64,000 nucleotides of DNA from NCBI RefSeq assembly GCF_001858045.2, contig NC_031967.2:21904649-21968648 (forward strand). Direction: 5' to 3'. The DNA is from Oreochromis niloticus (Eukaryota; Chordata; Actinopteri; Cichliformes; Cichlidae). Positions 1 through 13,275 of the stretch are shown here, piece after piece. Each line of letters begins with the position of its first letter. The stretch's first letter is position 1. The notes beneath the pieces are model-generated. The model saw nothing but the letters and a program-made list of their open reading frames with translations. It searched no databases and was not told where the DNA came from. Both the position numbers and the translations under genes were made by a program.

Positions 1-98
1 TATTTTTTGAACCTTAACAGACTGCATTCATGGAGGCCTTCCTGCTGGGAAAATATGTCTAACAACATACAAACAAAAAGGAGAAACAAACTGTTCTC

Positions 99-179
99 TG
101 TGACATGTGTGCAGAGGATAAAAGGAAACCAGCAAAGAAGACGTGCATGAAGTGTGAGATCTCACACCTGTGTTACTGC
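99..179 (+). pseudogene. B-box zinc-finger fragment (TRIM-like or fish NLR-associated)
   Basis: Read from position 99 the frame gives a Cys-rich peptide of 27 residues with CDMC at the start, then KRKPAKKTCMKCE, then a Cys-Tyr-Cys end. The spacing of CxxC followed by CxxCE resembles the B-box zinc fingers of fish TRIM proteins and of related multicopy immune genes. The frame does not continue into a coiled coil or a B30.2 domain, and no start codon or intact exon is visible. It is best read as a decayed exon or pseudogene fragment. It could instead be the last visible exon of a gene lying mainly left of the window. Confidence 0.5.
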
Positions 180-280
180 AGCCTCATCCTCTGGAACTAT
201 CTTATATCCCCGTGTTTGTTGTGTTTACCATTAGTTCCAGAAGCAGTTTAAGATACAGAGCGATATAAGTGGCACAGATC

Positions 281-1345
281 TTTAGTTTCATGTGTACACA
301 CTGTAAATGATCTAATCAATAATAAAGTCATTTCAGCTGACTGGATGAAATGTGTTGTGGAATTTTGTAAATAAAGTCTGCAACACGGAAAGAGCTGTGA
401 TCCAGCTATTTATTACTGCACAGGAGAGCCAACACGCACATCAAACATCACAGTTCACAGTCATGCCAGCTCTGCCCTTGGGATGTCTCAGCTCCTCTTT
501 TATACCCCTCCACACACAACTCTCTGTATCTTTTAGTTACAACAGGTTTCTGTCCCACGGGCTGTGGCTGGGCAGAGAGCAACTCCCACTATGTTTTCCC
601 AGGAAGCTCCTGGCGCTGACCCTGAGTTTCATCCTCCTGAGCAAAACAGTTAGCAGATAACATGGTGAAACATCATTACCCCAGATAAGCAGTTTTCCTT
701 ACGAGGTCATACTGACTCACGCACACTTCACCTAAGCATACAAAGGTTATACCAAATCCTACAGTGAGATTCTAAACGCATAAATCTAAATTAAGGATAA
801 ACTAGAATTTTCCATAACAAATGTAAGTTTTTGAAATATAAAAGCTGCCTTTTTTCAAACTTGAGGTTTTTTATTTAAATGCTGTCATTCTGTTCTGGGG
901 CTTGAATATAATGTAGTCTTCTTACCCAGCCTTCCATTTTAAAGCGTTTGTCTCCATCTGCTGGTGTTGAAAGTGTTACTGCTTCACAGCTGGGGTAGTC
1001 GACATGTTTTTGTATCAAACTAACCTTTCAGCATACTTCAACATCACTCCTGAACATCCTCTGGGCCCTGCTTACAGGCTTTATCCATGCAGGCACTTTG
1101 GCTAATCATGTGTCTTTCATACTGGATCATGTGCATTTATCCCTGTGCAGGTTTGATGGGAGGAGGCTCAGATACACACTGATGTAAGTAAACTGAAATA
1201 TTTAGTTTCATGTGTACACGCTGTAAATGATCGAATCAATTATAAAGTTATTGGAGTTTGAAGTTGTGGAATGTTTTTATTGACTGGATGAAATGTGACG
1301 TGAGTTTTGAAATATAAAAACTGCCTTTTTTTAAACTTCACTCAA
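281..1345. repeat. Partial local duplication in AT-rich DNA
   Basis: About 80 bases near 281-360 (TTAGTTTCATGTGTACAC, then TGTAAATGATC and a shared GACTGGATGAAATGTG) recur near 1198-1300. A second block near 826-866 (TTTTGAAATATAAAA with CTGCCTTTTTT) recurs near 1302-1345. The two blocks keep the same order, which suggests a diverged direct duplication of roughly 0.9 kb rather than an interspersed transposon. Confidence 0.6.
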
Positions 1346-2177
1346 ATATGACAAAGAAAAACAGTTTACATAAGAACAGTTTGAAATGAACTGTGTGAAA
1401 CTAAATCCTGTAAAATACTCACACTGAAGGACTTCTGAAGCTAACACGAAGGAATCAGTTTATTTAAAGGCTTTAATCATGACAGTAAATCCACTTGAAG
1501 GTCTCGTTTGTAAAAGGAAACACACTAACTTTGGTATCGATCAGGAGCAGCTGAACCAGGTAAGACAAAAGTACAAATAGATTCAATAACATCTGTACTG
1601 TAAGTTCAGCACTACATTACTACATGCTGTCTGTGCTCCCAGATTGTACTCATACTCATTGCACTAACAGATCATTTATAGAAAGTACAACTCATTAAAG
1701 TGCAAAACTTTAGCAAAGGAATGACAGGTTTTCTAAAAAGCAAGTCAATGTTATAATTTTGTTACAGCAATTGCAGAAACATTTAGGATGTATAAATAAT
1801 TTAAGACATTTACTATAATTTTATATGTCAGTGACAAAGGCTTTCAGCAGAGTTTAGGAGTCTGCACTGGAATGATGAGAGAGCAGGCCTGCAGAGGTAG
1901 CCTGCATCTTACTACCTGGAAACACACTCAGACCTGGAATAGTCAGAGTGTGAGGAGACCCAGAGTCTGTGTGCTGGAAAATACTTCTGTTATAGAGAGT
2001 GGAACTTACACAGCTAGAGCTGCGCTGAAAGTTAACATCATACTACCTGAACGAGTATCAAAATATGATGTTTTTAAGTAATAAAACGTCTGCTCGCTTC
2101 AGTTTACACCAGACTAACAGACAAATGGCATGTGGGAGTCAAACCGACGCCGCTTCTTTCTTTGCAAAGCCGGGCGT

Positions 2178-5100
2178 TCAGCTGTCGTTTCCGAAGACGG
2201 TGTTGAGCTGCTGGGTGACTCTGATGAAGGTCGTCCTGCGGCTCAGCTCCTTCAGCTTGCCTGCACCGACATACGTGCAGGTGGAGCGCACCCCTCCCAG
2301 GATGTCTCGTATGGTGTCACCCACCGGACCTTTGTAGACAACTTCCACGGTCTTCCCCTCCGACGCTCTGGAGGCAAAGAAAATGAATGAATGACATTCA
2401 GAGGAGACATTTCACCTAAATAATCTTCCTCTAACAGCCAAACACCTGACGCCAACCTGTAATCAGCCACGCCTCCCGCATGTTTCTTCATCGCCGTGTC
2501 GGAGCTCATGCCGTAAAACATTTTGTACTTCTTGCCGTTTTTTTCGATGATCTCGCCGCCGCTCTCCGAGTGGCCGGCCAGCATACCACCGAGCATCACA
2601 AAGTCTGCTCCAGCACCTGAGAGCCAAACAAACAAACTCCGTTTTCACGCTAGTTATACTTTCCAAGATTGGAGTTCAAGTTCTCTTTGAAATAACAGCA
2701 ACTCACCAAAAGCCTTGGAGACATCTCCCGGGCAAGTGCACCCCCCGTCCTGTGTGAAAGCAAACAAGGCGTTACGAGTGTGACTATCATGGCTGCACAA
2801 CTCTAACAAATAACACTGACCTGGGAATTACAGTCAATAGTTTCATCAGGGCCCATGAGTAATAAACTAAAGATAAATCAATGTCAGTTTCTGTCTCACA
2901 GGTCTCGGCTTAAAGGAAGAGTCCAGAACATTTTGTGTTGTTAGATGACAAGAATGAGTCTAAACTCTGTCCAGGAACAGTGGCAAAGACACACAATACA
3001 TAAAAGATAGATGTAATAATAATAACAGTGAGAATAAAATGATAATCAGGGTAAACAGACTAAGAACATGTTATAATGAAGAGCATGCAAGTCTGAACTG
3101 ATGGGTTTTGAGATGCGATTTAAAAATAGAACACGAGTTTATGGTCAGATCTGGATATCAGCTGATATTATCTATATGGCCCAAAAAAGGAAAGAAGAGG
3201 CGGGACAAACACTCTTGAACCATGTTGATGTGCACCAGAGGGGATTCTGGTTGGCAACACAAAAGGAACAACCAGCTGATCCAAGCAATCGGGGAAAGTG
3301 TAAAAGAGTAAATAAATAACTCCACGAAATAAATGTTAGAAAGTTTGTTTAACTTATATATCCCATTTTCAAATCGCCAACCATCAGCAGTAGCATCAGT
3401 CATAATATTGGTGGGGCTCGTTTTGCGGACTTCCTTTTCGAAACCTCGAGCTGAGCCCTTATTTTGTTTTTGTTAAACCACATGTCGCTGCAACAGTCAC
3501 TTATTAACCACAGGAAAACCACCCTGGGTGGAGGACACCCCGCTTTACCTTCTTTTTACTCCAAATATAAATATACCCAAAATCTATTAAAATTAATATT
3601 TTGCAATAAATAAGACTTTAAGCAAAGACTGAGACCATAAACACTTTATGAGAGTGTTTACTGAGATCTCAGATGAAAAACTCAAAAAGGGGCAGTTTCT
3701 TATTGATGTATTAAATCTGACTTGACCACAGGAACCGCACCCTGCTGGCCATTAAAAAGAATGCAGGTTTTAAAGTGCATAACACAATGTACTGCCCATA
3801 TTTTACATACAGGAAACAGATAAAACTCAACCATGTGCACCTAGAAACCTCACAAATTAATGGCATATGTTATTTATTCACAAGGATTAAAAAAAAAAAT
3901 AGAACTTGTGGTTTGACACACTTCTATTTCTATTCCTTCGACCACTTCCTGTGTGCTTCCTTTTAACACAGGAAACATGCCGTCTTCAAACTCTTCTCAT
4001 CGTGACTGCACTCACTGAGATGATGTGGCCACCCAGGCCGTGGGCTGCATCTGCACACTCAATGACGGCGCTCAGCTGAGGATAGCCAACCCCTGTCTTC
4101 TTGCGGGTGGTGCACACAGAGCCTGAAGAGGAAGGAGGAGCCAAACAGGAAACAGCAGTTTTAAGCACCGTTGAGTCTTTATGTGGCAAATGAACGTGGG
4201 CTGCATGGTGGCAAATATGAATAACTACCAGCAGAGAAAAAGGAATGTATACAAGGTGGGTAATTTTATATAAATAATGACATGTTCTTATAATTTAAAT
4301 ATGCCTGTGCAGAAAATATGCAAGATAACCTCATGGCGAGTGTGCTAAGATGTAAGGCTCACCTGGTCCGATGCCTACTTTGATGATGTCGGCGCCGGCG
4401 AGGATCAGCTCTTCCACCATCTCTCCAGTTACCACGTTCCCTGCCTGAGCAAAATTAAAAATCAGCACGTATCCGAGAAATGTTGTTTTCCTCTGGTATT
4501 TAAAGGGATTCACAGACAGGAACTGACCATTATCGTGTGTGAGGGGAACTTCTCCCTGACGTCTCTGACAAAGTGGACAAAGTGCTCAGAATAACCGTTT
4601 GCTACGTCCACGCAGATGTACTTCAGCTGCGGCACCGCCTCCACGACGGCCGAAATCTTCTCAAAGTCACCATCACCGGTCCCCGTGCTGACTGCCACAC
4701 TCTGAGAGACGAACACAGAAGAGAGACACTCGTCTTACAGTTAACACGCCATTATTAACCTCATCAGAATAACTGGTTCAAACAGCAGTGAGTACCTCCA
4801 GACATTCTGGATGCTTTTCTGCAAACTCCAACCAGTCATCTACAGTGTAATGTTTGTGGACTGTAGTGAACAGAGTAAACTGGAGGAAGACACAAAGAAC
4901 AAAATTAGGTTATCCATGCAGACATACATCAGTACAAGAACACAGCCTATCCTACTGTGCACAAGTCTTGAGCCACCCGAGTTTCTATATATTTTGGTAG
5001 AAAAATGGGAAATAGGTGATTTATTTGTGCAAAAATGCATGAAAATGCAAAATATAAGGCAAAAACAGAGTTTGCACAATTCTAACGAGTTTGAGAGTCA

Positions 5101-6888
5101 ATATTTTGTGTGACCATCTTTATTCTTAAACACAACCTGAACTCTCTGAGGCAGCTTTGTGATTTCTTTAAGTAGTCTTCAGGAGTAGTTGTCCAGGCTT
5201 CTTGAAGGACATTTAAAGCTCTTCTTTGGATGTTTCTGCCTTTTGTTCTGTTCTCTGTCAAGACGATCCCATGCTGCTTCAATAACATCAAAGTCTGGAC
5301 TCTGGGGAGGCCAATCCATGGCTGATAGTGATCCACTGTGTGTTTTATATATCCATGTATATTTTACTTCATTGCCAGTGTGTTTAAAACCACTGTCATG
5401 CTGAATAATGAAGCTGTTACCATTCAGACACTTTCCAGATGGCATTGCATGGTTTATTTTGAGATCTACAGAAAAGTGGTGTCACTGCTGTTGGGATTAA
5501 ATAATTTGCAGTGCCTCAATAATGCTATGCTTTTTATTAATAATAAGTGTTATAAAGTTATATAGAGTAGTATTAAGTGGACACAGCCCTGAAAAATAAA
5601 GGCATGAGACCATGTGTCCTTGGGGAGTAGAAAGCTGCAGACTCTCGCTCACGCTTGCCTGGGAAAATGTAGATAAGAGGGGACCATCTCTAGTGGAAAG
5701 TTACTGAGACACTGTTGTTTAGACTAGAATGAGAGAGCTTCTGTAATAAAACTGTTAGGGCCACACCACCATTTTGAGATCCACGGCAACGTGTCATGCA
5801 GGACGCATCTCCCTTCTACAAGTAATGTGAAAGAGAAATAAAGTGTTAAATGGTCTACTGAGCAGTGTTTTGTCTTCCATCGGATGGCTCTGAGGAATCA
5901 AAAGAACTCAGTGAATTGTTGCTATTTACACTGCCCATGCAGTAACATCTGATGGCCATTAGGGGCAGTATTTGTAAGCTAGTGATGGAGTGAGTAAATG
6001 AATGAAACAAAAGAAAATAAAAAAGCGTGTGTTTGTGATATGATCTTCATCTTTTTGTGGCTGAGAAGGTGAATAGAATTGTGAGTTAATACAAACAAAC
6101 ACACAGTTGTTTGTATTATCATTCTATTGATACAGAAATATTCCACATGTAAGCCACTAATATTTAAACTGAGGCATCAGACAGCCACCTCCTGTTTTTA
6201 ATCCCCTGTTCAGCAGGGACAGGTAAGAGAATCAGCACCTATCCTCAGGTGTGTAATGTAGGGATTACTGGCCCTCACATTATTCATGGCTTAGATAAAT
6301 TTAGGTTCACCTACTTCTGTTTGGACTACTTTAATCACTCCCTACTGCTGGCATGCCAGGAGTACTTTCTCAGTGAAATAATACATAACAGCAAACATTT
6401 CTGCACCTGGTGCAAAGCCACAGCCATCTCAAAGGTCCCCACAGTGTCCATGTTAGCAGCGATGATGGGGATCCCTCTGTAGCTGCCCTTAGAGTTCCTG
6501 AAGGTGAAGCTCCTCATCAGGTCAACCTGAGGTAGATGAGAAGGCCAATAGCTTAGTTACTTAAGAATTCATTTATGCAACCAGCTGGCAAAACATTTAT
6601 TTTAGTTATTTGGAATTCCCATCAATGATTTGCTGTGACTTGCAGAGCCACACAAGGCTGTATTTTGTGCCCCCTTTAAAGTACTGTCGCATGGCCTGTG
6701 TGCTCACTTTCCAAGAATAGCTAATGATTTAACAAATGGAAACATCTGCATGTGGGTCAGTCTGGTTTCCTGTGGAAACTGCGCACAGCTGCATTACCCA
6801 CCTCGCTCCTAGACTTGAGCGTGCTCCGTTTTGGCCGGAGGAGCACATCCTTGAAGTCCAGCTTGATGTCATTCTCTATACGAGGCAT
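2178..6888 (-). CDS. gmpr2: GMP reductase 2 (nine coding exons, 348 aa)
   Basis: GMP reductase converts GMP to IMP and ammonia with NADPH, a cytosolic purine-salvage step. Minus-strand coding exons are 6802-6888, 6407-6526, 4796-4879, 4528-4701, 4363-4444, 4016-4122, 2707-2749, 2457-2616 and 2178-2367. All joins have GT-AG sites and matching phase, and the sum is 349 codons including the stop, the same length as human GMPR2. The start is ATG at 6888 (MPRIENDIKLDFKDVLLRPK). The loop GPGSVCTTRKK places the catalytic cysteine at residue 186 and the base-binding Thr at 188. The flap YRASEGK puts Glu at 289, as in human. The IMPDH/GMPR barrel signatures GADIIKVGIGPG and FVMLGGMLAG are present. The 348-aa length and the head-to-head nedd8 neighbour favour GMPR2 over GMPR1. 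Intron 2 carries a Tc1-like insertion. Confidence 0.97.
4955..5475 (-). mobile_element. Tc1-like transposon fragment in gmpr2 intron 2
   Basis: The left end reads CTACTGTGCACAAGTCTTGA, which resembles the terminal repeat of a common fish Tc1/mariner family. On the minus strand broken reading frames show the end of a DDE transposase: MDWPPQSPDFDVIEAAWDRL, matching the WPxxSPDLNPIE motif that carries the last catalytic acidic residue. That acidic residue seems to be kept, but frameshifts split the protein and the amino-terminal two thirds are missing. The element is inactive. Its right end is approximate. Confidence 0.8.
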
Positions 6889-7430
6889 TTCCGAAAAGAA
6901 GAAGCAGCAGCCGGTCTAACGGGGTAAAATATGGAGCAGTGTGATCTGTGAAAGAGAGGAAAGGTCAGGTGTTAAGGGGGCTCATTTTTTCACCCCTTAC
7001 TCTGTCATGCATACAGCCATTCATATGAAAAACAACTGTAAACAGGTACGCTCAAAGTTGAGGTCCGGAGGGACCCTAAAAAAGCCAAGAATCCTTCTAG
7101 GACTGAAAAAAAGACTCGGGAAAATCCGGGACTGCGTTATGAAAATGGACTAAGTCCTTCTGTCATGAGTCCTGCTTTTTTACCTCCGATGTCAAAATTC
7201 AAGGTTACATCACATAACGGGGTTAATAGCTGAAGTCACTCACAGACCGTTCATGTAAGCATGAGCTAATAACAATAAAATGAGTGAGTTATCTACCAAT
7301 TTAATAATTTACCAAAACAAAGTATTTACCGTTAGGAAAATGAAAATGACAGATCTGGTCTGAACCTCACCGCTTCAGCTTCCGTCTCCTCTGGCGGGAA
7401 ACTTTACTGTGGCGGACACCCGCCGGCACC
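6889..7430 (-). other. Probable gmpr2 5' UTR with a leader intron
   Basis: On the minus strand a GC-rich segment around 7371-7430 ends in GAAGCG followed by a good donor, GTGAGG, at 7370-7365. A possible acceptor (CCGTTAG) lies near 6919, about 30 bases upstream of the ATG at 6888. This suggests a non-coding first exon, an intron of about 450 bases, and a short leader joined to the first coding exon. It rests only on splice signals. Confidence 0.45.
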
Positions 7431-7892
7431 CGCCTTGTAGTTTTTAAGGGCTTCTGCTCGGCGGAGACGACGCACGTAAAAACTACTTACTTGACATGCG
7501 CTTTACGTCATGTGGTACTGATGTCGTAAAGGTTTTTTTAAGGTACTTGGGTGAGAAATTTGGGTTTGCTTTTCTTGTGACCTTGCTCGAGTTAACGTAA
7601 AGTCATTTAGGTTTGAATGGTGTGTTTGTTTGTTGTTTTACGGAAAATAAAATATATAAACCGGAAGGAAATCCACGAAGCGGAACGGTTAACGTACAAA
7701 CGAGAAGGGGGCAAGACACAGGAAGTACCCAGTGATTTTCTGGGAAGCGGAGGAATATCGCGTATCTTCATCAAAATACCACATCGAAACCTAAAATTCC
7801 ATCACGTAGTTTGTGAAATTTTACAATCCTTTAATATAAAATCGCACCACATATCCCACTTGACTGATATTTCTACAAAGAAGTCAACAAAG
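7372..7892. promoter_or_regulatory. Shared divergent promoter of gmpr2 and nedd8
   Basis: The start codons of two oppositely oriented genes are 1.0 kb apart. The left half is rich in GC and CpG (for example GGCGGACACCCGCCGGCACC near 7411). TTACGTCA at 7503-7510 matches a CRE/ATF site and sits centrally between the genes. No TATA box is clear. Divergent CpG promoters are typical for housekeeping pairs. The nedd8 5' UTR must fall in the right half. Confidence 0.6.
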
Positions 7893-9466
<1,574 letters not shown>

Positions 9467-10680
9467 CCATCGCTGATGGCTAAGCTGTTGCGCTGCTTAC
9501 ACGAAGCGAGAACAGTGACGACTCCGAGCCAGCGGCTGCTGGATCACCGGGTGGTATTGTAGCCAAGACGGAGCCTTGGTCTAAAAAGTCTGATCGGGCT
9601 CTCTTTATTTCAGACATTTCCCTGCAGCCAACGGTGTGTTGGCCACAAACACTCCCTCCCCCCACACTCTGTAAATTTGCCACGGTGACACACTCTTATG
9701 TAGTTGAAAAGTTTCTCAGAATTAAAGAAAACTTTGTCTTAAAGTCAACAAATCAGATATTTTGTCTGAAGCAGACAGGCCCGAGGTTTTCGAGGCATGT
9801 AAAGAAGTTATTTTAGTTCCACTAATGATAACACTGGTGACTGGACTGTGATGCTGCCTCCAGACTTTCTTTAATTGATTATTTTTTTTATGCTATGTAC
9901 ATGTTTTGTTATTCTTATATGATACAGATGTGCTGTAGTGCAGTTAGATTTGAGGAGGATGAATCGCTGCATATATAAAAGGATAGTTTCACATTTAAGG
10001 AAAGCTACCGACTCATTTTTCATGGGAGAAAACCGACGCACCTCTCGCATCTGACCACGACATGAAGTCACAATTGTCAGCTGGTTAAATTTCTTGTTTG
10101 TGTAGGGACAATCTGTAGCACGAATACGCTCCTTTACCGGTCATGTCCCGAGACAGTCCTTTAAATTACGCTTATATTAGGTTTAAATGCAAAAGCTCAC
10201 ATGCAACAGTCAGAAACACAAGTAAGACAGCAAATGTAGATAGACTGAGTAGTGCAAGGTGCAAACTGTAGTATAGTGATGAATGAAAAAACAACCCAGC
10301 AATAAGACCGGCTGCACTCTTTAGGTGACACATTTCCTTTGTTAGCATCTCTAAATCTTTTATTAACATGTCACATGTCGGTTTAATGTGTGCAAAAAAA
10401 TAAGTGTTTAAAACAGAAACTTGACCGCTTCTGTGTTTCAGTCTTCTACAATAACCCACAGTAAAAATTTCATTTCTAACTGTGAATTTTCCATTTGGAT
10501 TTTGTTCCTAAAAGAAGACCGAGCGAGTTAAATGGCGACACGCCGTAGTGTTTGTAGGTGGGTTTCTTCTCCCAGTCTTTGTGCTGATCTACCTGCCTGC
10601 TGGGTGTAACCTTAATAGATCCATTATTTGTTGGACAAAGAGAATTTTTGTAGTTTTGCTTCCGTTCACCACCGCAGTGG
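9467..10680 (+). other. nedd8 3' UTR and spacer
   Basis: Sequence after the nedd8 stop has no coding pattern. The 3' UTR should lie here, but I do not see a confident AATAAA close to the stop. An AATAAA near 10799 is the nearest clear candidate, and it lies inside a transposon remnant. Confidence 0.4.
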
Positions 10681-10686
10681 CTTTTA

Positions 10687-11545
10687 AATCAAACAAACCA
10701 GATTGAAGTGCAGACCTTCAGCTTTCATTCAAAGAGTTTAACAGAGTTGCATGAACTGTTTAGGAATTAGAGCCATTTTTAGAGGCTCAGAAAGAACAAA
10801 ATAAAATTAGGTTGTTATTAATACTTGAAGTCAACCACTGAAGTCTGTACCTCATGGACATCACCATTACTGCAGCCACCTTCAGTCGCTGCTTGTTTGT
10901 GGGTCTCTCTGTCTTCAGTTTTGTTCTCAGCAGTTGAAAGCATGCTCTGTTGGTTTGAGATCAGATGACCGACTCGCCCATTGATAAATATCTCATTTCT
11001 TTGCCTTTAGAAACTCTTGGGTTGCTGTTGCAGTTTGCTTTGTCTCATTTATGCGTTTGCACAGTGAAGCTCTGTCTGATCAGCTTTGCAGTATTTGCCT
11101 AAATCTGAGCAGAGAGTACGACCCTGCACACTTCACAGTTCATCCTACTGCTTCTATCTGCAGTCTCACACACACACACACACACACACACACCTACCTT
11201 CTCCTCAAGTGTGTGCTTGACTTGTTTTAATGTTTCTCTTTTAATTAGTCTTCTGTGGTATTGCTGAGCTCTGCATTCATTTCATTCACAGAATAAGCCA
11301 GATTGTTGATCAGACAGTTTATTTGAGTTTTTCAGCCTAATGATGGTCTCCCCCACTTATACTAACCTGTCTTAGGCCTCCTCATATTTACAGTTTTAGT
11401 GAAAAGCTTTAAAATATAAATTCAACACTTGGAATCAGCTTTAAATATTAACAAGGAGCAGGCCTCTGAAAATGGGAGACTGTAAAAAAAATTACAATAT
11501 AATGTCTGTATAATTCCTAAACAGTTTTATGAGATTTAATTTTTA
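10687..11545 (-). mobile_element. Decayed Tc1-like transposon
   Basis: The left part (CAGACCTTCAGCTTTCATTC near 10713, then ACTGTTTAGGAATTA) matches in style the end of a fish Tc1-like family. The segment 10850-11060 (TGGACATCACCA, CTGCTTGTTTGTGGGTCTCT) resembles the reverse complement of its transposase region. A matching opposite end occurs near 11470-11535 (CCTCTGAAAATGGGAGACTG and TAATTCCTAAACAGTTT). The element therefore appears to span about 0.85 kb, with a CA microsatellite inside and no surviving open frame. Confidence 0.6.
11167..11193 (+). repeat. CA dinucleotide microsatellite
   Basis: About 13 uninterrupted CA units, located inside the decayed Tc1-like element. Confidence 0.95.
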
Positions 11546-12174
11546 TTTCAAATCCTTGAGTGAAATCCTATCTAGATTGTTTCATTTTAAAAAAATATCT
11601 GCTGTGATCATGTACAGAGGCAAAGTGTCTTTGTGCAACAAACATGGGCCGAACTGTATGAGAGTGGTAAAAGTCTTCATGAATCTGCATTTCCTAAAAT
11701 GTAAAACTATTCCTGTGATGCACACCAACAAGTAATGGACGTGTTTTGTGATGTCAGGAAAATCTCCTGCGAGTTGTTCTAAATCATGGACCACATACGG
11801 TAGTTGATTGTAAGCCTGCTTTATAAGCAGACTGAGCATGTCCGTTGGGTAAGCTACTGATTTATTTAATGTGTTGAGCATTAATTTGCTCTCATTGCAT
11901 ATTTGACTGTAGTGAAGAGCGCGGCTTCAGTTTACGTGGTTTGTTTGTTTGAGAAGCATTGCTGTGTTAGTTCCCACGTTGCTCCCACCAGTGTGTGCAG
12001 AGTTATGAGAAACTGACTTAAGCTTTGGATTGATCTGTCAGTAGAATAAATTTGATCCTGCAAACGACTCGTGTTTAATGCTTTCTGTTTCTGTTCTGTG
12101 TGTTTGTTTGTCCGCGAACTCCTCCTAGACTGTCAAGAGTTAAAGAACCAAACGTAGCACTTGGGTACATCTTA

Positions 12175-12540
12175 AGCCACGGAAGGTTTTTATCTACATC
12201 TGATATTATGATGTCATTGTGTTGCCTAGCAACCACCTACCAATGGTTCAAAGTGATCAGTTTTTAGCATTTTTGCACTTACAACACCTCAAAAAAGGCT
12301 TCCATCATTTTTATTTCATGACGGTATCATCTCATTTCAATAAGTCACATCTCAGTAATTCTAATACTCAAAAGATAAATTATGTATGATATATCGTTAT
12401 GTCACCACATTGCTTGGCAACCACCTATCAACGAGCTAAAATAACCTCTTCCTATGATCCATCCTATCGTTTTCATTTCACAACAGTAAGATTTCCTTTA
12501 GATCCTTTTGCAACCATGCAGCAACAGGCTGAAATGACCC
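12175..12540. repeat. Diverged tandem duplication, unit about 170-185 bp
   Basis: GTTGCCTAGCAACCACCTAC near 12221 recurs as ATTGCTTGGCAACCACCTATC near 12409. The following block around 12300-12345 (CATCATTTTTATTTCATGAC) recurs near 12460-12500 (TATCGTTTTCATTTCACAAC). The second copy is clearly older or degraded. Confidence 0.5.
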
Positions 12541-13240
12541 ATAATGTAAACCTATAAGCAGCATCTAGCACCCCTACCTTTTTTGACCTTTCTCAGTGTG
12601 ATTAAGTATATCAGTCTGCCAACAGCATGAACAGGTCAGACAATAGCGGACCATGGACACGTAACTAAATGATTAAGTTCAACTCAAGCTGCAAAAAAGA
12701 AGACATGAGAACGCTTCCTCACATATATGCTTTTTAATTCTTCTCACGCACTCATCGCCAACATGTACATTTACATTTTCAACACAGAAGTAGGCTTGAG
12801 ACTTGAGTCCCAGCACGGAAGGTAAAATGCATCTTAAATTAGAGACAGATTTAAAAATAGCATTCTTCTCACAGCGTATGTGGTTATTATAACATATTAC
12901 AAGGAGGGGGACTTTCATATCACCTTAGCTATTTGCACGTAAAACAAAAATAGTTCCACCACACTGAAGGTCTGTTTTTGGTCGAAATACAAGAAAAAAG
13001 CGCAGCTGCGGCACATCAGGGGAGGAAAGTCGGCGCGGCTGTGCTTTAAGTAAAGCAGCTCAAGCTTCAAACTTTTTGTTACACCTGGCACGGTTTGCAT
13101 TGTCGTGTCACATAAAGTTGCAGCATTTTGTTTCGGAGTTGGAAAAGTTTTCAGGCCTGTATCATAAAACTGATGGAAATGCCACGATTGAAGGTGTTCA
13201 CATTAAAAGCATCCTTTGAAATGATTTGGGGTACATTTAG

Positions 13241-13242
13241 AT

Positions 13243-13275
<33 letters not shown>
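13241..13275 (+). repeat. GATA tetranucleotide microsatellite
   Basis: About eight GATA units in a row in otherwise non-repetitive DNA. Confidence 0.95.

Larger units (their letters stand above)
1..2177. other. Left flank: gmpr2 downstream region with duplicated non-coding DNA
   Basis: I see no intact gene here. The stretch holds a B-box-like coding scrap near its left edge, partly duplicated AT-rich DNA, and the presumed 3' UTR of gmpr2 (minus strand, downstream of the stop at 2178). A minus-strand AATAAA lies at 1459-1464 and could end the gmpr2 transcript, but that is inference. Short open frames here (for example 352-660 and 1872-2081) have no recognisable domain. Confidence 0.5.

Noticed and set aside
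5580..5880. Possible LTR (AATAAA-type signals, TGTCC...CTACA limits) in gmpr2 intron 2
   Set aside because: No target-site duplication and no matching ends could be found.
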